Below are positions 1 through 4,625 of a stretch of DNA of 7,744 nt, piece by piece (position 1 is the first letter of the stretch; every line of letters begins with the position of its first letter). Location of the stretch: positions 1-7,744 of the forward strand of contig JAJRBP010000048.1 of assembly GCA_028679405.1 (NCBI GenBank), in the 5' to 3' direction. The position numbers were made by a program, and so were the translations under genes. The stretch comes from Methanoregulaceae archaeon (GTDB lineage: Archaea > Halobacteriota > Methanomicrobia > Methanomicrobiales > Methanospirillaceae). The notes beneath the pieces were generated by a model. The model worked only from the letters and a program-made list of their open reading frames with translations. It made no database searches and was not told the DNA's origin.

Positions 1-690
1 CACCCCTCCCTTGACTGACTGGGAAAGTTCAGTCAGGGTAATATTGACATCCACCCCTATGCCAAGAAGGCAGTAGTGAATCGTGTCAGCCTCCGCGGAG
101 AGTTCAAGAAGGAGCCCTGCAACTTTTTTATCACCGATGTAAATATCATTCGGCCATTTGATCAACGCCCCGATATCGAACTCTTTCCTGATCGCACGGG
201 CAACCGCAACGGATCCAGCCATGGTGACCATGAAGACATGGTCGATTGGGATATTTGGTTTTAAAACAATGGTTATCCATATCCCCCCCTGGGGAGATGC
301 CCACGAACGGCCCATTCTCCCGATGCCGCCAGTCTGCTCTTCCGCAATGATAACCATTCCATGACTCTTCTCGGCATCCTCGTCCGTACATATCTGCTTG
401 CCCACCCAGATAGTGGAGGGAGTATTTTCAAAGTACCGGATCATCCTCCCAATAAACTTAGTACGAAGTTTTTTATGGACCTCATATGGAAGAAGTCGAT
501 TCGACGACTTTGTAAGCAGGTAGCCTTCCTGTTGCGAAGCTGAAATATCATACCCCATACAGCGAAGCTCTTTTACGTGCTTCCAGACCGCCGAACGCGA
601 TATTCCGAGTTTGTTGCTGATCTCCTCCCCTGATACGGGCTTCTCTGTTGATTCAAGGATTTCCAGTACTTTAAATGCTGCATCGAGCAA
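1..690 (-). CDS. birA: Bifunctional biotin-protein ligase / biotin operon repressor BirA, C-terminus cut by window edge
   Basis: Joins biotin to the target lysine of biotin carboxylases through biotinyl-5'-AMP, and in the long form can bind DNA. The 230 codons in the window stay open to the left edge; full-length proteins are about 320 residues, so the C-terminal domain is missing. Residues 1-60 form a winged helix-turn-helix (GISRSAVWKHVKELRCMGY at about 29-47, then EGYLL), as in E. coli-type regulatory BirA. The catalytic domain shows the biotinyl-AMP loop TGGIGRMGRSW at 120-130, SPQGGIW at 132-138, KWPNDIYIGDKKVAGLLLE at 178-196 with the ligase lysine near 189, and GIGVDVN at 210-216. I chose the TTG start at 690 because AAAGGTGAT lies just before it, overlapping the stop of the upstream gene four bases away. 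An ATT at 693-691 is a less likely alternative. Last visible gene of the minus-strand cluster, likely translationally coupled to the DUF2111 gene. The DNA-binding domain is seen; actual repression of biotin genes is inferred. Confidence 0.93.
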   Translation of the reverse strand, partial: MLDAAFKVLEILESTEKPVSGEEISNKLGISRSAVWKHVKELRCMGYDISASQQEGYLLTKSSNRLLPYEVHKKLRTKFIGRMIRYFENTPSTIWVGKQICTDEDAEKSHGMVIIAEEQTGGIGRMGRSWASPQGGIWITIVLKPNIPIDHVFMVTMAGSVAVARAIRKEFDIGALIKWPNDIYIGDKKVAGLLLELSAEADTIHYCLLGIGVDVNITLTELSQSVKGGV

Positions 691-694
691 AATA

Positions 695-1117
695 TCACCT
701 TTTTGAGCCTGCGAGTTCCCCTGGGAGTGGACAGGGATCCCTGCCGCAGACCTGTTGGATTATGGCGGTCTGGTGTTCCATCAGCGTCGCCAGATCGAAG
801 ACTCCGGTAATATCCACCACACCTATTGCACCCATCACCTGCCCTTTCTCATCTCTGATCGGGGCAACAACAACCGGAATGCCCTTATATGAGCCACTTT
901 CCGGGGTGATATGTTGCATCTTGTTCCCGGCCATGACCTGCTCGAGAACTGGTCCGGTGTAGTTACGGTCTATCACCTTTCCGGCTTCGATCCTGATGCC
1001 TTTACTATCCCTGGACCTTGCCGTTACCGGAAGGCGGTTCACGAGTTCATGAAAAGCCATCGCGACCGGTTCGAGGTCTTCAGGGGAGGAATTGGCGGAG
1101 ATTGTATAGCGGAGCAC
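695..1117 (-). CDS. DUF2111 family protein, methanogen-specific, possible small-ligand sensor fold
   Basis: A 140-residue soluble protein that I recognise as DUF2111, a family of unknown function found mainly in methanogens. No signal peptide or membrane segment is visible. The N-terminal part (about 12-30) is helical, ending in LVNRLPVTARSRDSKGIRIE. The core at about 78-103 reads YKGIPVVVAPIRDEKGQVMG and then AIGVVDITG, a strand-turn-strand pattern like the last strands of PAS or GAF sensor domains; a helix with LATLMEHQTAI follows. I chose the GTG start at 1117: an in-frame stop lies four codons upstream, and GAGGG stands about seven bases before the GTG. The stop codon is part of the ribosome site of birA, so the two genes are tightly coupled, while 30 bases separate it from the gene before. 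The family assignment is from memory of the sequence pattern; the sensor idea is inference. Confidence 0.8.
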   Translation of the reverse strand: MLRYTISANSSPEDLEPVAMAFHELVNRLPVTARSRDSKGIRIEAGKVIDRNYTGPVLEQVMAGNKMQHITPESGSYKGIPVVVAPIRDEKGQVMGAIGVVDITGVFDLATLMEHQTAIIQQVCGRDPCPLPGELAGSKR

Positions 1118-1140
1118 GGACGTCCCTCATACATCCCTCA

Positions 1141-1149
1141 TTTATATCT
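1141..1149 (-). promoter_or_regulatory. Possible internal TATA box before the DUF2111-birA pair
   Basis: The minus strand reads AGATATAAA here, overlapping the stop codon of the preceding gene and centred about 28 bases before the GTG start of the DUF2111 gene. This is the right distance for an archaeal promoter giving a nearly leaderless transcript. However, a ribosome site also lies between box and start, and the gene can equally be read from the upstream operon. Weak evidence. Confidence 0.3.
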
Positions 1150-1723
1150 ACAATAAAGTTTCGCTCTCCGCGCTGCAGAAATGCACGATAAACGAACGGG
1201 AAGGGTATTCATGGATGCTCGTAACGACTACGGTACCGCGGCCTGCAAGGTAGGTACTGAGGACCGGGCGCCCAGCCGACGATGCCACAGTGACTGTTTC
1301 TGGCGAGTCAATGTAGCCATCACACTCCATCGACGATTCGTCATAGTCTTTGAGGATCGAGGCGGCCGGATTTGTCGCATCGCATTCAATCCTGCGTACC
1401 CCTGGGGAATGGACAAATTTAATCGGAAACGGGAGCCAGTCCATAGTATTCTCCCCGGGCAGGCCTGGGCCATACACAAGAAGATTGCCCCCAGCCTCAA
1501 CGAATCGCCTGATCCGTGAGGTTGATGCTCTAAGCGCCGGGAGGAGGCGCGAGTACGAGGGATTGCCAAATCCTGCAGGGACGATGAGTGTGGAGAAGGA
1601 TCTCCGGAAGAAAGGTGCTGCAAGGAGTTGTGGTGAGATATGCTCACACTCAAAACCACATTCTTCAATAAACCTGCTGAATACCAGAGGCGTATCCCAG
1701 ATAAGGCCGACCCTCCCTGTCAT
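1148..1723 (-). CDS. Unknown protein resembling class I glutamine amidotransferase / BPL_N fold, nucleophile cysteine absent
   Basis: A 191-residue soluble protein I cannot name. Its layout resembles the GATase1-like alpha/beta fold: a first strand GRVGLIWD (3-10) followed by a helix and GFECEHIS; a strand with a glycine turn, TLIVPAGFGNPSY (45-57); a long helix, then RRFVEAGGNLLVYGPGLPG (72-90), where active amidotransferases carry G-x-C-x-G; and near the C-terminus GRGTVVVTSIHEYPS (161-175), which looks like the GkGxxxxxxxHPE segment of BPL_N/ThuA-like proteins. Glycine 85 stands where the cysteine would be, so glutaminase activity is not expected. The ATG at 1723 overlaps the rtcB stop as ATGA, so translation is coupled to rtcB. 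The gene is followed by 30 bases and then the DUF2111 gene. The fold is inferred from motifs only; a binding or structural role is possible, and the link to RNA ligation rests on position alone. Confidence 0.72.
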   Translation of the reverse strand: MTGRVGLIWDTPLVFSRFIEECGFECEHISPQLLAAPFFRRSFSTLIVPAGFGNPSYSRLLPALRASTSRIRRFVEAGGNLLVYGPGLPGENTMDWLPFPIKFVHSPGVRRIECDATNPAASILKDYDESSMECDGYIDSPETVTVASSAGRPVLSTYLAGRGTVVVTSIHEYPSRSFIVHFCSAESETLL

Positions 1724-3153
1724 CCCTTGATCACTCCGAGCGGTTCGAGTCGCGCGACGAGGCGGGAGATCCCTACTGCCTCGGCAACTCTGACAACCTC
1801 CCCACTAGGCTTGTACACATTGGGGGCCTCTTCGGCAATCGCTCCATCGTGAGGGGCGCGGACGATGATCCCCGATCCGGCAAGTGTATCCCTTACCTGT
1901 CGACCTGATATGGTCTTCTTTGCCTGGGCTCGCGAGAGGACGCGACCTGCCCCATGGCATGTGCTCCCGAAAGAACGGGTCATGGCAGTCTCTGTCCCAC
2001 ACAGGAGGTACGAAGGAGTGCCCATCGAACCCGGGATGATGACCGGTTGGCCAATAGATGCATATTCCGCAGGGAGATCCGGACTTCCCGGACCGAAGGC
2101 GCGCGTTGCCCCTTTTCTATGGACACAGACCCTGATCCGTTTTCCGTCCACAATATGTTCCTCGAATTTTGCCACATTATGGGCTACATCATAAACGAGT
2201 ACCATCTCGTCATACGCGAGTCCATAATGCCTGGAGAGGACCGATCTTGTCGTATGCATTATCATCTGCCTGTTCGCCCACGCATAGTTTGCAGAAGCTG
2301 CCATCCCCCCATAATAGGCACGGCCTTCGGGAGAATCAACCGGTGCACAGGCGAGTTGCCTGTCAGGAAGCTGGATTCCGTACCGGCGGGAAGCTTGTTC
2401 GAGAATTTTGAGATGATCGGTGCAGGTCTGGTGCCCAAGACCACGGGATCCGCAATGGATCATCACGCAAATCTGTCCCTGGGTTACTCCAAACGCATCA
2501 GCTGCCTTCCGGTCATAGACCTCCTTCACCTCCTGGATCTCAAGGAAATGATTACCCGCACCAAGGGTTCCTCCCTGGGGCAGTCCACGTTGCCGGGCTT
2601 TGACTGACACTCCTGCAGGATCTGCATCTTTCATGCAGCCCTGCTCCTCACAATGCACGAGGTCTTCCGGACGTCCCAATCCCCGGTCCACAGCCCACCG
2701 GGCACCAGTCGTCATCATTTCCAGGAGTTCCTTCTCATTGACCTTCGTACTGCTCCGCGCTCCGACACCTGTAGGGATTGCATGATAGAGCTGTTCGATC
2801 AGGTCCCTGCGGCGATCGAGAGTGGCGCTCGTCAGAGGTGTAGTCATGAGACGTACACCACAGTTGATATCGAAACCCACACCTCCTGGGGATATTACCC
2901 CATCATCCAATCTGAAGGCCGCCACACCTCCAATCGGGAATCCGTACCCCCAGTGAATATCCGGCATAGCTAGTGAAAATTTAACAATCCCAGGCAATGT
3001 TGCGACATTTGCAAGCTGCTGGACCGCCCCCCTTTCAAGAGTGTTTGAAAGGACATCCGACAGGAAGAATCTCCCAGGTACCCTCATCCCGGGGGTCCAT
3101 CCCATCGGTACTTCCCATTCGAATTCCCCAATCCGAATTACACCTTCGATCAT
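1720..3153 (-). CDS. rtcB: RNA-splicing ligase RtcB (tRNA-splicing ligase, GTP- and metal-dependent)
   Basis: Joins 2',3'-cyclic phosphate (3'-phosphate) RNA ends to 5'-OH ends through an enzyme-histidine-GMP intermediate; in archaea it seals tRNA exons after intron excision and can repair cleaved RNA. The 477-residue length is normal for an intein-free archaeal RtcB. Family motifs are all present: PDIHWGYGFPIGG (64-76), GVGFDINCG with metal ligands D95 and C98, GAGNHFLEIQ with N201/H202, MIHCGSRGLGHQ with H233, H325 in VAHN, CVHRKGATRAFGPG (343-356), the guanylylated histidine H400 in CHGAGR, and the C-terminal GVIKG with K476. By comparison with the Pyrococcus enzyme, no catalytic residue is missing. 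The ATG at 3153 has GGTGAGGG directly before it. Archease ends nine bases upstream, and the next gene overlaps the stop by four bases. This is the well-known archease-rtcB operon pair. Confidence 0.98.
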   Translation of the reverse strand: MIEGVIRIGEFEWEVPMGWTPGMRVPGRFFLSDVLSNTLERGAVQQLANVATLPGIVKFSLAMPDIHWGYGFPIGGVAAFRLDDGVISPGGVGFDINCGVRLMTTPLTSATLDRRRDLIEQLYHAIPTGVGARSSTKVNEKELLEMMTTGARWAVDRGLGRPEDLVHCEEQGCMKDADPAGVSVKARQRGLPQGGTLGAGNHFLEIQEVKEVYDRKAADAFGVTQGQICVMIHCGSRGLGHQTCTDHLKILEQASRRYGIQLPDRQLACAPVDSPEGRAYYGGMAASANYAWANRQMIMHTTRSVLSRHYGLAYDEMVLVYDVAHNVAKFEEHIVDGKRIRVCVHRKGATRAFGPGSPDLPAEYASIGQPVIIPGSMGTPSYLLCGTETAMTRSFGSTCHGAGRVLSRAQAKKTISGRQVRDTLAGSGIIVRAPHDGAIAEEAPNVYKPSGEVVRVAEAVGISRLVARLEPLGVIKG

Positions 3154-3162
3154 TCCCTCACC

Positions 3163-3570
3163 TTACACATCAAAGAGAAGCTCAACAGCATAATTCTCAC
3201 CCTCCTCTCTGATCGAGAGCCCTGAATAAGAGATTCCCTTTACCTCAGTGCCGGTGTTATGCCTTCCCGGGTCAAAGTCTTCACCCGTAAGTGTAGCCGA
3301 GAGATGTCTTCCGTCCGTCCGGACCTGAGCCCCGCAGAAGACGATGTTTTCGGCCTCGGAGATATAGAGCACCTCCGAAAGGAACTCCTGAAGAAGTTCG
3401 TCTGAATCAGCGGCCTCCAGTGTAATGCGTCTCCGGATTCCTGCGTCCCTGCAATCTCCATACATAACAGTCGTCAGAGCGACTGTTGCTTCGCTGAAGA
3501 GATCATTCAAGGTCGCCGCTTTCACCCGGATCAGCACATCTGCCGTATGCGGAAGTTCTTCGAACGGCAT
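3163..3570 (-). CDS. Archease, RtcB activating cofactor
   Basis: Archease speeds guanylylation and multiple turnover of RtcB. The protein is 135 residues, a typical length. It starts MPFEELPHTADVLIRV, with the family's HTAD motif (8-11) whose aspartate helps bind metal, continues with LNDLFSEATVAL (21-32), LLQEFLSEVLYISE (59-72), GTEVKGISYSG (107-117) and ends in LLFDV, so the C-terminal D134-V135 pair that completes the metal site is present. Many relatives have a histidine after the tyrosine of the EVKxxxY segment; here it is serine 116. I chose the ATG at 3570 because GGGAGGGGGGG stands just before it and the sequence begins as family members do; an in-frame ATG at 3585 would add five residues. 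The first 68 bases overlap the previous gene in another frame. The rtcB start follows nine bases after the stop, consistent with one transcript. Confidence 0.95.
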   Translation of the reverse strand: MPFEELPHTADVLIRVKAATLNDLFSEATVALTTVMYGDCRDAGIRRRITLEAADSDELLQEFLSEVLYISEAENIVFCGAQVRTDGRHLSATLTGEDFDPGRHNTGTEVKGISYSGLSIREEGENYAVELLFDV

Positions 3571-3856
3571 TTCCCCCCCTCCCATGGAACTCGTAATCCA
3601 CAAGGTGCGGGACGAGCCCCATGTGGATGGAATGAAGGTATCTGACCTGGTGAGCCGAGATAAAGATCGTATAATCCCCTGCCGCGATCTGGATATCAGT
3701 CGGTTTAGGCGGTTTAAGCGCCACCGGGAGGAGAATCGGTCCGCCGCATGTTGTGCAGATACGGAAATCACATTTCCGTTCCTGGATATATGCGATCACC
3801 TCGTCAGTCACCCTGATGTTTCCTGGAAAAATATGGTCATCCGGATGGTAATGCAT
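3503..3856 (-). CDS. Small CxxC protein of unknown function, upstream of and overlapping archease
   Basis: An unrecognised 117-residue soluble protein. It opens MHYHPDDHIFPGNIRVTDEV and has cysteines at 29, 34 and 37 in CDFRICTTCGGPILLP, which looks like half of a zinc ribbon. A proline-rich turn VALKPPKPTD (46-55) and a compact stretch with GDYTIFISAHQVRYLHSIH (60-78) follow. The part up to DYEF (about 90) reads like a normal folded domain; the last 27 residues (RGGNAVRRTSAYGRC and on) are encoded inside the archease gene and look like a frame byproduct. A GTG at 3865 is possible, but the ATG at 3856 fits better: AAGTGA stands five bases before it and the TATA box predicts a transcript start near 3859. 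It is the first gene of a run with archease and rtcB, so a nucleic-acid-related role is conceivable but only by association. The CxxC could bind zinc; no second CxxC pair is present. Confidence 0.75.
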   Translation of the reverse strand: MHYHPDDHIFPGNIRVTDEVIAYIQERKCDFRICTTCGGPILLPVALKPPKPTDIQIAAGDYTIFISAHQVRYLHSIHMGLVPHLVDYEFHGRGGNAVRRTSAYGRCADPGESGDLE

Positions 3857-3880
3857 AATATTCACTTATATTCTGACGGG

Positions 3881-3893
3881 TATCTAAAAAATG
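3881..3893 (-). promoter_or_regulatory. Candidate archaeal promoter of the CxxC-archease-rtcB operon
   Basis: The minus strand reads CATTTTTTAGATA. The TTTAGATA box is centred about 29 bases before the ATG at 3856, predicting transcription to begin within a few bases of the start codon. It sits in the 48-base gap after the DUF2551 stop, one of the few spaces in this cluster able to hold a promoter. The match to the consensus is moderate. Confidence 0.4.
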
Positions 3894-3904
3894 GTTCTGG
3901 AAAC

Positions 3905-4216
3905 TTACGTTCCAACAGCCCGCATTACAATCTCGTGATACTGGTCCTTGAGCTGATAAACACTGTACGCCCCGTCTTTACTCCGGCTGACCCGCAGGAT
4001 CCCGATTCTGGATGCAATGATTCCCACCATCGCAGCTACTGAATGATAGCTGATTGAGAATCGTTTGTTTAATGCATCGAATATCTGTTGGATTGTGAGA
4101 GACTTGATTCGCAGGAAGAGTCTGAGCATTTCACGCCTGATACCGGTCCTGTCGCGGGAGATATAACTTTTAAGACGTGTCTCAATGATCTTTCTGATCT
4201 CAGCCGGAGCTCTCAT
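3905..4216 (-). CDS. DUF2551 family protein, probable winged-helix DNA-binding protein
   Basis: A 103-residue basic protein that I recognise as DUF2551, a methanogen family of unknown function. The N-terminal part (1-38) is a pair of arginine- and lysine-rich helices: IIETRLKSYISRDRTGIRRE, then MLRLFLRI. Residues 39-75 read as a helix-turn-helix: SLTIQQIFDALNKRF, then SISYHSVAAMVGIIASRIG, and the following ILRVSRSKDGAYSVYQL (73-89) has the two strands of a wing. No membrane segment is visible. The ATG at 4216 has no ribosome site before it, but a TATA box lies 28 bases upstream, so the mRNA is probably leaderless. It lies at the head of the minus-strand cluster, 48 bases before the CxxC gene, and diverges from secF, so it could regulate itself or either neighbour. 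A transcription regulator is the likely class; the target is unknown. Confidence 0.82.
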   Translation of the reverse strand: MRAPAEIRKIIETRLKSYISRDRTGIRREMLRLFLRIKSLTIQQIFDALNKRFSISYHSVAAMVGIIASRIGILRVSRSKDGAYSVYQLKDQYHEIVMRAVGT

Positions 4217-4240
4217 AGGTGATTCATACCACAGGGACTG

Positions 4241-4254
4241 ATATATCTCTTTTG
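4241..4254 (-). promoter_or_regulatory. TATA box and BRE for a leaderless DUF2551 transcript
   Basis: The minus strand reads CAAAAGAGATATAT. CAAAAG resembles a TFB recognition element and GATATAT is a good archaeal TATA box, centred about 28 bases before the ATG at 4216. That spacing puts the first transcribed base next to the start codon and explains why no ribosome site is present. This is the clearest promoter in the window. Confidence 0.55.
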
Positions 4255-4403
4255 TTTTTTTCCAGCGTTATCCATACCGTGAGAGGCAGCTTCAATAAGA
4301 GATGGGCGTAGAGATGGCGCGCGAAATGCCGGTTTTTCTCACCCGTATTTTCACAGATTTTTTTCCCGCGCGTCCCGGATAACAGGATCATACATAAAGT
4401 GCC

Positions 4404-4411
4404 GATAAATA
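4404..4411 (+). promoter_or_regulatory. TATA-like box, possible distal secFD promoter
   Basis: The plus strand reads GATAAATA, the best TATA-like element facing secF. It would start transcription near 4430-4437 and give secF a leader of about 165 bases, or a leaderless transcript for the small ORF that begins at 4433. No strong TFB element precedes it, so the call is tentative. Confidence 0.27.
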
Positions 4412-4432
4412 CCCTAACGGAATCTCTTGTCT

Positions 4433-4534
4433 GTGCAGGCACGTCTGAAGAGTGAAGAATATTTCTCTAACCCAACGGAAATCCTCATTGTATCGACAGC
4501 AACCAGTTTAAGAGGGTGCACGATGAGTATGTAA
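4433..4534 (+). CDS. Doubtful 33-residue ORF in the secF leader region
   Basis: From a GTG at 4433 the frame stays open for 33 codons to a TAA at 4532-4534. The product would begin MQARLKSEEYFSNPTEILI and end in LRGCTMSM, with a mildly hydrophobic centre. The only support is that a TATA-like box lies 22-29 bases before the GTG, as for a leaderless gene, and the residue mix is not odd. Open runs of this size occur by chance. It could be a small protein, a leader ORF or a gene remnant, or nothing. Confidence 0.17.
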   Translation: MQARLKSEEYFSNPTEILIVSTATSLRGCTMSM

Positions 4535-4568
4535 GACAATAGTACAAGGCTGTAGAGGTGCAGAATCG

Positions 4569-4625
4569 ATGAATACAGTATCTGATACAAAGAGGGCGGA
4601 ATGGGTCTATTCACTTACGACGTAA
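4569..4625 (+). CDS. Possible 18-residue leader ORF overlapping the secF start
   Basis: GAGGTG at 4555-4560 is a strong archaeal ribosome site, placed eight bases before an ATG at 4569. The frame MNTVSDTKRAEWVYSLTT ends at 4625, running 25 bases into secF in another frame and covering its ribosome site and start codon. This arrangement could couple or restrain secF translation. The ORF is too short to judge from its composition, so it is a candidate only. Confidence 0.25.
   Translation: MNTVSDTKRAEWVYSLTT

Larger units (their letters stand above)
4217..4600. other. Divergent intergenic region between the DUF2551 gene and secF
   Basis: 384 bases with lower GC than the flanking genes and no convincing long gene on either strand. 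On the minus strand side (4241-4254) it has the DUF2551 promoter. On the plus strand there are T-runs at 4332-4336 and 4358-4364, a pair of CGCGCG copies at 4318-4323 and 4367-4372 that could face each other across a 43-base loop, a TATA-like box at 4404-4411 and two tiny ORFs listed separately. The secF start has only GAGGGCGGA before it, so its transcript start may lie well upstream, leaving a long leader. I could not assign a structured RNA to this stretch; it does not read as a tRNA, and I see no clear SRP or RNase P RNA landmarks. Confidence 0.6.

Noticed and set aside
9..38. Inverted repeat TGACTGA...TCAGTCA near the left edge
   Set aside because: Seven-base arms with a short loop lie inside the intact birA frame; the strand encodes normal BirA sequence, so no separate role is supported.
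1954..2607. Plus-strand open frame of 217 codons opposite rtcB
   Set aside because: It lies wholly antisense to rtcB, whose frame has every catalytic motif. The antisense product is rich in Arg, Cys, Pro and Ser without recognisable motifs, typical of a shadow frame.
3571..3771. Long N-terminal extension of archease reaching back to 3771
   Set aside because: The extension is an alternative frame of the CxxC gene; family members start at MPFEELPHTAD-like sequence and a strong ribosome site precedes 3570.
3425..4042. Plus-strand open frame of 205 codons opposite archease, the CxxC gene and DUF2551
   Set aside because: It crosses three minus-strand genes and the gap between two of them, has no ribosome site and resembles no family.
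4318..4372. Hairpin or terminator from two CGCGCG copies with T-runs
   Set aside because: The arms are only six bases, self-complementary, and separated by 43 bases, and no plus-strand gene ends upstream.
4564..4588. Possible box C/D guide RNA: CGATGA and CTGA about 10-12 bases apart
   Set aside because: No second C'/D box pair and no terminal stem are visible, so the motifs are probably chance.
4224..4614. Two overlapping minus-strand open frames in the divergent region, including one with hydrophobic residues
   Set aside because: One covers the DUF2551 promoter, the other the secF start; neither has a ribosome site or a plausible promoter, and composition looks random.
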